Assembly (NCBI RefSeq): GCF_001612985.1
Contig: NZ_BDBM01000017.1
Coordinates: 1 to 64,000 of the forward strand
Origin: Nocardia gamkensis NBRC 108242
GTDB taxonomy: Bacteria > Actinomycetota > Actinomycetes > Mycobacteriales > Mycobacteriaceae
Reading direction: 5' to 3'
Length of the DNA: 64,000 bases
Each line of letters starts with the position of its first letter. The first letter of the stretch is position 1. Below the pieces are notes generated by a model. It was given only the letters and a program-made list of their open reading frames with translations. It was not told where the DNA came from and did no database searches. The translations under genes were made by a program, and so were the position numbers. Below are positions 44,735 to 52,129 of this stretch, piece after piece.

Positions 44735-45155
44735 CAGCGCTCCCCGCACAGGAGAATCGATGGCAGACAAGTGATCACGTAAGGCAACGGCACGTCTCAT
44801 TCATAGTCGATCCACCGCTACCGGCGAAACTGTTCATTTGCCATCTCACCCAACTATTCGGCGTGCCGCGGCCGACACACGCGGCACGAGGTGATTTCCC
44901 TCGGGTCGCAGGCACTTCTTCGCCACCGCGCACCAGACCATTGATCGCTCTATGCTGGAGTGGCGCGCTTTCCCTTCGCGGCGGCGCGTGCGCTCCCGCA
45001 GCGCGTTCGGATACGCCGGTGCCGCCGAGATTCGCCCCTCGGCGGCACCGGGCCGGTCACTCTTCGCACCGGCCATCGGGCCGCGGGTGTTTCCGGTGCA
45101 CTCCACCGAATCGCGGATGAGTTTCGCAGGGCGATTCCCGGGGCGGGCGAACCGC
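44735..45155. other. Intergenic stretch with one strong hairpin
   Basis: About 420 bases without a gene. CGGTGCCGCCGAG (45017-45029) pairs perfectly with CTCGGCGGCACCG (45038-45050); this 13-base stem lies about 105 bases past the TetR stop and may end its transcript. Short frames here do not look like protein. Confidence 0.5.
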
Positions 45156-45746
45156 TCAGCTTTCGGCGTCCACCGAGTCGAGCACCCGGGTCAACGTGTC
45201 GAACAGCAGCCGGTCCAGCCGGTCCTGGTCCACGTCGTCGCGCGACAACCACTGCACCGTGAGGTCCTCGGCCATGGCCCACCACGATCGCACCACCAGG
45301 CGCTCGGCGGTCGACCGCGCGGGCCTGCCGAGCGCGGCGAACACCCGATCGGTCAGTTCGCCGTGCATCCGCTCCATGATCGACTCGAGCACCGGATCCT
45401 GCCCGGCGGCGCGAAGCAGTCCCACCAGCGGTCCACTGCGCCTGCGCATGTAGCCGACGAAATTGGCGATCATCGACGCGAGCGGGTCGGCGGCGTCCGG
45501 GTCGGGGCCGGTACCGCGCAGGAATCGCTGCGAGGCGGCGTGCACGAGCTGCGCGTAGTAATCCTGCTTGGTCGGGAAATAATGGAAGAGCAGCCCGCGT
45601 GAGATGCCCGCCTGCTGCGCGACCGCGTCGATGGTGATCTGGTGCCAGGGGCGATCGATCAGCATGCCCAGACCGATGCCGATCAGTTGTCTGCGCCGGT
45701 CGTCCGCAGAGCGGCGGCCGCTCGCCTGCACGGCAACCTCGGTCAT
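45156..45746 (-). CDS. TetR family regulator of the acyl-CoA dehydrogenase operon
   Basis: A 196-residue regulator: RRQLIGIGLGMLIDRPWHQI, then AVAQQAGISRGLLFHYFPTKQDYY is the HTH; the rest is a helical ligand domain with a WW pair (RSWWAMAEDL). ATG 45746 has GAGGAGG eight bases upstream. It is divergent from an acyl-CoA dehydrogenase gene, and two near-identical palindromes lie between, so autoregulation plus control of the operon is very likely. The ligand is probably an acyl-CoA. Confidence 0.9.
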   Translation of the reverse strand: MTEVAVQASGRRSADDRRRQLIGIGLGMLIDRPWHQITIDAVAQQAGISRGLLFHYFPTKQDYYAQLVHAASQRFLRGTGPDPDAADPLASMIANFVGYMRRRSGPLVGLLRAAGQDPVLESIMERMHGELTDRVFAALGRPARSTAERLVVRSWWAMAEDLTVQWLSRDDVDQDRLDRLLFDTLTRVLDSVDAES

Positions 45747-45759
45747 CCACCCTCCTCTA

Positions 45760-45819
45760 TTGAGCAATGCTCAACAATATGCTACCAATGGACTCGACCG
45801 GAAGTTGAGCAATGCTCAG
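45760..45819. promoter_or_regulatory. Two TTGAGCA-A-TGCTCAA operators
   Basis: TTGAGCAATGCTCAA (45760-45774, perfect dyad) and TTGAGCAATGCTCAG (45805-45819, one mismatch) lie 45 bases apart between the TetR gene and the acyl-CoA dehydrogenase gene, one close to each start. They are the probable binding sites of that TetR protein. Confidence 0.8.
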
Positions 45820-45837
45820 CGAGCCACGAGGATGGGT

Positions 45838-47046
45838 ATGGATTTCACGCATTCCGACCGAGCCGTCCGCCTCACCGAGCAGGTGCGGCAGTTCGTGCGC
45901 GACGAGATCGAGCCGCGCGACGAGGAGCACGCGGCCGCCCTGCGAGAATCGCCCTGGGCGGTGCCGCCGGTGGTCGAAGAGCTGAAGCAGAAGGCGCGGA
46001 CGGCGGGTCTGTGGAACCTCTTCCTTCCCGATCCGGAACTCGGGGCGGGCCTGAGCAACGTCGAGTACGCGCCGATGGCCGAGGTGATGGGGGCTTCCGG
46101 CTGGGCGTCGGAGGTGTTCAACTGCAACGCGCCCGATACCGGTAATGCCGAGGTCCTGCTGCACTACGGCAGCGCCGAGCAGCGGGAGCAGTGGTTGCGG
46201 CCGCTGCTGGACGGCACGATCCGTTCGGCGTTCTGCATGACCGAACCCGAGGTCGCCTCCTCGGACGCGACCAACATGGCCGCGACCGCCGTGGTGGACG
46301 GCGAGGAGATCGTGCTCAACGGCCGCAAGTGGTGGAGCACCGGCATCGGCCATCCGAACTGCGCGTTCGTCATCTTCATGGGCCTCACCGACCCGGAGGC
46401 GCACCCGTATCAGCGGCACTCCATGGTGCTGGTCCCGCTGGACACGCCCGGCGTGCGCGTCGAACGGATGCTCAGCACCTTCGGCTACCTGGACGAGCCC
46501 TTCGGCCACGGCGAGGTCACCTTCACCGACGTGCGCCTTCCGCTGGACGCCGTGATCGCCGGGCCGGGGCGCGGATTCGAGATCGCCCAGGGCCGCCTCG
46601 GCCCCGGCCGCATCCACCACTGCATGCGGGCTATCGGCCTTGCCGAGCGCGCGCTCGAACTGGCCTGTCGTCGCGCCCTGTCGCGCACGGCGTTCGGCAA
46701 GCCGCTGGCCAACCTCGGCGGGAACCGGGAGCGGATCGCCAACGCGCGCGTCGCCATCGACCAGGCGCGGTTGCTCGTCCTGCACACCGCCTGGCTGCTG
46801 GACACCAAGGGACTGGCCGGCGCGCGCAGCGAGGTCTCCCAGATCAAGGCGGTCGTGCCGCGGATGACCCAAGAGGTGCTGGATATGGCGATGCAGTTGC
46901 ACGGCGGCGCAGGGCTTTCCGACGATTTCCCGCTGGCGCGCGCATTCGCGGGCATTCGTTCGCTGCGCTTCGCCGATGGCCCCGACGAGGTGCACCTCGG
47001 CGTGATCGCCCGGCAGGAGCTGCGCAAATACGGAACCGACCGGTGA
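45838..47046 (+). CDS. Acyl-CoA dehydrogenase (ACAD10/11-like)
   Basis: A 402-residue flavoprotein dehydrogenase that introduces an alpha-beta double bond into an acyl-CoA. FCMTEPEVASSDATN and LNGRKWWSTGIGHP are the FAD-binding motifs, RTAFGKPL and MQLHGGAGLSDDFPLAR the C-terminal ones. The GHP-N and phosphotransferase partner resemble ACAD10/ACAD11-type enzymes, which in bacteria handle unusual 4-hydroxyacyl substrates. ATG 45838 is preferred (GAGG nine bases upstream); ATG 45832 is in frame. It overlaps the next gene by four bases. Confidence 0.9.
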   Translation: MDFTHSDRAVRLTEQVRQFVRDEIEPRDEEHAAALRESPWAVPPVVEELKQKARTAGLWNLFLPDPELGAGLSNVEYAPMAEVMGASGWASEVFNCNAPDTGNAEVLLHYGSAEQREQWLRPLLDGTIRSAFCMTEPEVASSDATNMAATAVVDGEEIVLNGRKWWSTGIGHPNCAFVIFMGLTDPEAHPYQRHSMVLVPLDTPGVRVERMLSTFGYLDEPFGHGEVTFTDVRLPLDAVIAGPGRGFEIAQGRLGPGRIHHCMRAIGLAERALELACRRALSRTAFGKPLANLGGNRERIANARVAIDQARLLVLHTAWLLDTKGLAGARSEVSQIKAVVPRMTQEVLDMAMQLHGGAGLSDDFPLARAFAGIRSLRFADGPDEVHLGVIARQELRKYGTDR

Positions 47047-48098
47047 ACGCCGCGGACGCCGCCGCCGTCCGCGCGGAGGACGCCTTCGACGTCGCCGCGA
47101 TGCACGCCTGGCTCGCCGAGCAGGTGCCCGGTCTGAGCGAGCCCCCCGAGGTGCGCCAATTCTCCGGAGGCGCGTCCAATCTGACGTATCTGCTGCGCTA
47201 CCCGGATCGCGACTTGATCCTGCGCCGCCCGCCCGGCGGCACCAAGGCGGCTTCGGCGCACGATATGGGCCGCGAATTCCTGGTGCAGCAGCGGTTGCGC
47301 CCGCACTACCGCTACGTACCACGGATGGTGGCTCGCTGCGCCGATCCGGAGGTGATCGGCAGCGAGTTCTACGTGATGGAGCGCGTGGCGGGCACCATCC
47401 TGCGCGGCGATCTCCCCGCAGGCACCAGCCTGTCCCCGGACCAGGCGCGACGGTTGTCCACTACGGCTTTCGACTGCCTGATCGAGCTGCACGAAGTGGA
47501 CCCGGTCGCGGCCGATCTCACCGGAATCGGCAAGGGCGCAGGTTATGTCGCCCGCCAGGTCGCGGGCTGGTCGCGCCGCTTCGTGAACGCCCGCACCGAC
47601 AATGTCAGCGATTTCGCCGCGGTGATGGCCTGGCTCGACGCCAACCAGCCCGCGGACGTCGCCACCACGGTCATCCACAACGATTTCCGGCTCGACAATC
47701 TGGTGCTGGACCCCGCGGGCTCGGGCGCGATCGTCGGCGTGCTGGACTGGGAGATGGCGACCCTGGGCGATCCCCTGATGGATCTCGGCGGGGCGCTGGC
47801 CTACTGGGTGCAGGCGGACGACGACGAGGTCATGCGCGCTTCCCGCCGCCAGCCGAGTCACCTGCCTGGCATGCTGACCCGCGCCCAGATCGTCGAACAC
47901 TATTGCGCGCGCACCGGCCGCTCGGCCGAGAACTGGCCGTTCTACGAGGTCTTCGGACTGTTCCGCCTGGCCGTCATCGCCCAGCAGATCTACTACCGCT
48001 ATCACCACGGTCAGACCACGAACCCGGCGTTCAAGGACTTCTGGACGCTGATCAACTACCTGGACTGGCGCTGCCGGAAGGTCGCCGGGCTCGAGTAG
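47043..48098 (+). CDS. Phosphotransferase of the ACAD10/APH family
   Basis: A 351-residue kinase-like protein: QFSGGASNLTYLLRY is the glycine-rich loop, VIHNDFRLDNLVLD the catalytic loop (Asp and Asn), and VLDWEMATLGDPLMDLG the metal-binding Asp segment. In mammalian ACAD10/11 and bacterial pairs such a kinase phosphorylates 4-hydroxyacyl-CoA so that the partner dehydrogenase can remove phosphate and isomerise. The coupling here (GTGA overlap) supports that pairing. GTG 47043. Confidence 0.9.
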   Translation: MNAADAAAVRAEDAFDVAAMHAWLAEQVPGLSEPPEVRQFSGGASNLTYLLRYPDRDLILRRPPGGTKAASAHDMGREFLVQQRLRPHYRYVPRMVARCADPEVIGSEFYVMERVAGTILRGDLPAGTSLSPDQARRLSTTAFDCLIELHEVDPVAADLTGIGKGAGYVARQVAGWSRRFVNARTDNVSDFAAVMAWLDANQPADVATTVIHNDFRLDNLVLDPAGSGAIVGVLDWEMATLGDPLMDLGGALAYWVQADDDEVMRASRRQPSHLPGMLTRAQIVEHYCARTGRSAENWPFYEVFGLFRLAVIAQQIYYRYHHGQTTNPAFKDFWTLINYLDWRCRKVAGLE

Positions 48099-48114
48099 GG
48101 CGGTTCGGCGACCT

Positions 48115-49329
48115 TCATCGCCCGAGCGCGATGGAACCCATATCGGTGACGGTGCAGTTGTTCACCGGCACTCCGGCGAACCGGTCGCGCAACCAAGCGA
48201 TCACGCTGTTCTCGGCGAGCGTGTTGAGGGTCAGGTGTTCGCTCGCGTGGTCGCGGATGTAGGTGACTCGCGCGGCGGGATCACGGCAGTAGGTGGAGGC
48301 GAGCGCGTCGGCGGGGCCGATGGGGACGAGCCAGTCGGCGGTCGCGTGGTAGAGGAAGACCGGGGTGTCGGGGACCGACTTGCCCATCCTGGTCCGGTCA
48401 AAAACCGCGCGCAGCACCGGTGTGTGCAGTATGCCGCCTCGCACCAGGCTGTCTATGTCGAGGAATGGTTCCAGCGCGGCTTGGTGCAGCACGCAACCGC
48501 GGTCCTTCGCGTTCAGTAGCTGCCGTCCGCGCGGTGTGGCGTTCGCCCACAGGTAGGCGTCCAGTTCCGGCTCCTCGCGCGCGAGACCGATGATGGCGGC
48601 CGCGACCAGACCGGCGCCGGGCCCCTTGTTCGCCTCGCGGGACAGAACTTCGAGATCGACATCGGTACCGCCGGAGACGACGCCGACGAGATTCACCTCC
48701 GGCGCGTAGGCGCCGCGCAGTTCCGCGCCGTGCAGCGTGGGGATCGACCCTCCCGAGTATCCCCACATCGCCACCTCGGTGGCCGCTCCCGGCAGGTGCA
48801 GCGGACCGAAACGCTCCGCGGCGCGGATGCCGTCCAAGGCGATCCGCGCGGCCAGCGGGCCGTGGGCGAACGCCGAATTCGGGCCTTGATGGTCCGGCAC
48901 CACGACCGTCCATCCCTGCGCCAGCAACGCCGGGGCGCTGCGCAACGGGTCGATCTGCCCGTCCAGCAGACCGGCCTGCGCCGACCGGCGCACCGTGTAG
49001 GACGGCGCGCAGAACAGTCCGGTGGAATCCTCGGCGGCGTGCAGGGACACCAATTTACCGTTCCCCGCAGAGGGTTTCAGCAATGTCGCGACAGCGGCGA
49101 TGGGCTGATCGACGCTGTCACCGGACCGATAGGACACCTGCCAGGCCTCGGCGTCCAGCGCCCCGTCGAGCTGATTGGCGATGGCGACCGGCCGCGCGGC
49201 GAGTATCTCGCCGGGCCGCTTCGACGCGACCAGCTCGGCGGAAGGCCGATAAAAAGGGTCCTGCTCGGGCGACACCACCGGAAGTTCCGGCTCCGCCGCC
49301 GACGGCGCGGCCGGCAGCGCCAGCAGCAT
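48115..49329 (-). CDS. Secretory lipase family protein
   Basis: A 404-residue secreted esterase/lipase of the LIP family, related to fungal secreted lipases. AMWGYSGGSIPTLH holds the nucleophile Ser, HATADWLVPI the Asp and DHASEHLTL the His. LHAAEDSTGLFCAPSY and GWTVVVPDHQGPNS are characteristic. The N-terminus MLLALPAAPSAAEP is unusually short and has no basic residues, although no earlier start codon exists in frame before a stop. It lies five bases after the 49335 gene and is probably co-transcribed with it. Confidence 0.8.
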   Translation of the reverse strand: MLLALPAAPSAAEPELPVVSPEQDPFYRPSAELVASKRPGEILAARPVAIANQLDGALDAEAWQVSYRSGDSVDQPIAAVATLLKPSAGNGKLVSLHAAEDSTGLFCAPSYTVRRSAQAGLLDGQIDPLRSAPALLAQGWTVVVPDHQGPNSAFAHGPLAARIALDGIRAAERFGPLHLPGAATEVAMWGYSGGSIPTLHGAELRGAYAPEVNLVGVVSGGTDVDLEVLSREANKGPGAGLVAAAIIGLAREEPELDAYLWANATPRGRQLLNAKDRGCVLHQAALEPFLDIDSLVRGGILHTPVLRAVFDRTRMGKSVPDTPVFLYHATADWLVPIGPADALASTYCRDPAARVTYIRDHASEHLTLNTLAENSVIAWLRDRFAGVPVNNCTVTDMGSIALGR

Positions 49330-49334
49330 CGAAT

Positions 49335-49994
49335 TCAGTTCGGCGCGGCGATCTTGATGATGGTGGCCTTACCGTCGGTGGTGGCCACGGTTACGAATTG
49401 GCGATAGGTGCGATTGGCGGAGTCGGGGCGCAGCTCGGTGATGACCACGTCGTAGCGTCCGTCGAGCATGGGGGTGATCATGACGCAGTGCTGCGTACCC
49501 GGGGGAACGGAGGCGATGCCCGCGTCGATCACGGCGACCGGCGGCACCGCGGCGTCCGGCACCGTCAGCGATCGCGCGACCGCTCCCGAGCGAGTCACGT
49601 AGTAGGCGTGCTGAAACGCCAGGATCACCTCCGGCCCCGACGCGGTCGAGCCGGTTCCGTTGCCGCGCACCAGTTGTCCACCTCGGGTCGGCTCGCAGCC
49701 TGGGCCACCACCGAGCACCGGGTCCGCCACCGTGGCCGATTGCCGGGGGGCGGAGGCCGCGTCGGTGTACACCAGGACCAGCGCGGCGGCGGCGAGCGAT
49801 GCGGCCAGCCCGACGCCGCCGACCAGCCAAGCGCGGCGTGGGCCGCGACGAGCGCGGCGCCGAGCGCGGGACGCCCGATGCCGGTCGCCGCGGGGCGGCG
49901 GCTCCTGTCCGGAGATCATTCCCGGCCACGTGGGCACGCGTCCGGTCCGGACCTGGCCTCGGCGGGCGCCGGGCTCGGACGTGTTCGACGACAT
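49335..49994 (-). CDS. Membrane-anchored protein, DUF8176-like
   Basis: A 219-residue protein. Residues 1-55 are basic and cytoplasmic (RRARRGPRRA), one membrane helix follows (LVGGVGLAASLAAAALVLVY), and the outer domain of about 140 residues contains a Cys pair (PGCEP and HCVMI) and SGPEVILAFQHAYYVTRSG. This resembles DUF8176-type proteins of Nocardia and mycobacteria, from memory and with modest confidence. ATG 49994. First gene of a pair with the secreted lipase; a role outside the cell is likely. Confidence 0.6.
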   Translation of the reverse strand: MSSNTSEPGARRGQVRTGRVPTWPGMISGQEPPPRGDRHRASRARRRARRGPRRAWLVGGVGLAASLAAAALVLVYTDAASAPRQSATVADPVLGGGPGCEPTRGGQLVRGNGTGSTASGPEVILAFQHAYYVTRSGAVARSLTVPDAAVPPVAVIDAGIASVPPGTQHCVMITPMLDGRYDVVITELRPDSANRTYRQFVTVATTDGKATIIKIAAPN

Positions 49995-50250
49995 GATCTC
50001 GCCGCACCCCCTTTTACCGGTGCCTACTCGGCCACCGTGGGTTCCCTCTCAATGCCGTTGCGCAATAACAACATTGCATATCTCTTCGGATTCTGTCGGT
50101 CGAATGCTCAACAGAAAAGCCCGAATCGCGGCGCGGCGGTCCCCGGAACGCGAGATACCGGCTGATCAGGACCGGGTGGTCGGTGCGGTTCCGGATCGGC
50201 GGGCATACCTCGGCCGCAACGGAATCGCCGCCGCCCGTAGCATCCCGCAC

Positions 50251-50670
50251 ATGAGCCAGCCGCCGCAGCCGTACCCGCAATATCCCGCGCATCAGCAGCC
50301 ACCCCAGCCGTATCCCCCGCCCCCGCCACCCGGACCGCAGTTCCCGATCCTGGTCTCCACCATGAACGACGTGCCCGGCCAGGAGATCGTCCGGGTGTTC
50401 GGCGAGGTCGCCGGACTCACCGTGCGCAGCCGCAGCTTCGGGTCGAATTTCAGCGCCGGTTTCCGTTCGCTGGGCGGCGGGGAGATCCCCGAGTACACCC
50501 AACTGCTCTACCAGTCCCGGCACGAGGCGATCATGCGGATGTGCCAGCACGCGATGTCGTTCGGCGCGAACGCGGTCATCGCCATGCGCTTCGACTGCAA
50601 CGAGATCGCGGGCACCATGAGCGAGGTGGCGGCCTACGGCACCGCGGTGCTGCTTCAGCCCGCGACGTGA
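50251..50670 (+). CDS. YbjQ/UPF0145 family protein with proline-rich start
   Basis: A 139-residue protein. Residues 1-30 are Pro/Tyr/Gln-rich (QPPQPYPQYP repeats). Residues 32-138 are the YbjQ (putative heavy-metal-binding) domain: LVSTMNDVPGQEIVRVFGEV, then GGEIPEYTQLLYQSR and GANAVIAMRFDCNE, which in the family forms a pentamer. ATG 50251. Function in cells is not established. Convergent with the APH-like gene. Confidence 0.85.
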   Translation: MSQPPQPYPQYPAHQQPPQPYPPPPPPGPQFPILVSTMNDVPGQEIVRVFGEVAGLTVRSRSFGSNFSAGFRSLGGGEIPEYTQLLYQSRHEAIMRMCQHAMSFGANAVIAMRFDCNEIAGTMSEVAAYGTAVLLQPAT

Positions 50671-50676
50671 CTCGGG

Positions 50677-51486
50677 CTATCCCCAGGTGAGCGGATCCAG
50701 ATCGAGGAAGAACCGCTGCCGCTCGGCATCCAGATCGATGCCGTAGCGATCGGCGAAGGCGCGGTCGGCGTCTCCGGCGCGCCGCTCGTCCTGCCATGAC
50801 TCCCGGGCATCGGCCAATAGCAGGGCGATATCGGCGTACGGATCGGCGATGCCGAGGCGGCCGAGGTCGACGAATCCGGCGACCGTGTGCGTTTCCGGAT
50901 CGAGGATGATGTTCGGCAGGCACAGATCGCCGTGGCAGACCACCGCTTCGGCGGACTCCTGCGTCATCCTGGGCTCCAACCGGGTGGCCAGCCTGGTGAG
51001 CAGGACGGTGGGGGGAGTGTCCTGCTGCTCCTCGGGAAGGAACTCGGTGTGCACCGCACCCCGGACCACCACGTCCTGGGCCATCGCGAACATCCGCGCC
51101 AAGCCACGGTCGAACGGGCACTCCGCGGTGGGTAGATCGTGCAGGCGCCGCACCGTGTCCGCGATGGAATCCCATGCGAGCGCGAGATCTTGCGCGGAAG
51201 CGGCGTTCGCGGGCACACCTGGAACGGCGCTGGTAACCAAGCAGGCGCCGTCGCCATCGGGCCGCCAGTCCAGTACCCGAGGGCCGGGTATATCGTGGCC
51301 GCCGAGCCAGGTGATCTTGTCCCGCTCCAGCGCGAGTGCGGCGACCTCGCCGGGGGCGACGCACTTGGCATAGCGGGACCCGTCGGCGGACCGGAATACC
51401 CGGGCGCCGGACTCCCCGCCGCCGACCGGCTCCCATCGGCAATCGGACGGCAGGGCGGCGCGGAAGCGAACAAGCGGCTCGGACAC
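50677..51486 (-). CDS. APH(3'')-like aminoglycoside phosphotransferase
   Basis: A 269-residue kinase closely following streptomycin 3''-phosphotransferases: GGGESGARVF is the glycine loop, Lys41 in YAKC binds ATP, ACLVTSAVPGVPA and CPFDRGLARMF are family blocks, CHGDLCLPN holds catalytic Asp187 and Asn192, and VDLGRLGIADPYADIAL the metal Asp207; it ends LDPLTWG as in APH(3''). It would transfer phosphate to streptomycin. GTG 51486 chosen; GTG 51513 is possible. It sits in ordinary chromosome without mobile elements, so it looks intrinsic. Activity is not shown. Divergent from a MarR/MFS efflux operon. Confidence 0.85.
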   Translation of the reverse strand: MSEPLVRFRAALPSDCRWEPVGGGESGARVFRSADGSRYAKCVAPGEVAALALERDKITWLGGHDIPGPRVLDWRPDGDGACLVTSAVPGVPANAASAQDLALAWDSIADTVRRLHDLPTAECPFDRGLARMFAMAQDVVVRGAVHTEFLPEEQQDTPPTVLLTRLATRLEPRMTQESAEAVVCHGDLCLPNIILDPETHTVAGFVDLGRLGIADPYADIALLLADARESWQDERRAGDADRAFADRYGIDLDAERQRFFLDLDPLTWG

Positions 51487-51552
51487 GCCAACGACGGTAG
51501 CAACGCGACCCACGAGTGGCCCACCGCGCAGACCTCTGGCAACCCGGATGTA

Positions 51553-51571
51553 TAGTTGCTCAAAGCAACTA
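51553..51571. promoter_or_regulatory. Perfect palindrome, probable MarR operator
   Basis: TAGTTGC-TCAAA-GCAACTA is a perfect dyad with 7-base arms in the gap between the APH-like and MarR genes. Two further half-sites (TAGTTG, GTTGC) follow within 20 bases, near the MarR start region. MarR proteins commonly bind such sites upstream of their own gene. Confidence 0.75.
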
Positions 51572-51619
51572 GTTGTGGTTGCTAATCAATCTGCTGGTGG
51601 GGAACATCGAGGTGGTGTC

Positions 51620-52120
51620 ATGTCCGCAACCGCTCGCGAGCGCCGGGTCGAGGCGGCCGAACTCGCGGCCGCCGACGAACTCGGTCAGCGACTGGTCCGG
51701 TTCATGCGCGCGGTCAACCGGGCGAAGTGGCTGCCCGCTCGGCCCGGTCCGGACGGCCTGGAACGACTCGCCTACTCCGTGCTCTTCTGCCTGGTGCACG
51801 AGGGACCACAGCGCGCGGGCAGGCTCGCCGAATTGCTGCACACCGAGGCATCGACCATCAGCAGACAGAGCAGATCACTCGTGGCGCACGGCCTGGTGGA
51901 GCGCCGGGCCGACCCGGTCGACGGCCGCGCGTGCGTGCTGGCGGCCACCGCGGAAGGCGTTCGCGTCTTCGAGGAGAACCGCGCGCTGCGCAACCGGTGG
52001 CTGGCCGACATCCTGGCCGACTGGCCCGCGAGCGACCGCGACACCTTGACCGCACTGCTCGACCGGCTCACCGCAGGAATAGAGACCACCACTCCCCGAC
52101 ACCACGCCGATCCGAAATAG
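51620..52120 (+). CDS. MarR family regulator of the efflux gene
   Basis: A 166-residue winged-helix regulator. RAGRLAELLHTEASTISRQS is the recognition helix region and GLVERRADPVDGRACVLAAT the wing. GAGGTGGTGTC precedes ATG 51620. The MFS gene starts nine bases after its stop, so both are one operon; the palindrome at 51553 is the likely operator. A typical drug- or phenol-responsive repressor of an exporter. Confidence 0.9.
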   Translation: MSATARERRVEAAELAAADELGQRLVRFMRAVNRAKWLPARPGPDGLERLAYSVLFCLVHEGPQRAGRLAELLHTEASTISRQSRSLVAHGLVERRADPVDGRACVLAATAEGVRVFEENRALRNRWLADILADWPASDRDTLTALLDRLTAGIETTTPRHHADPK

Positions 52121-52129
52121 GGCTCATTC

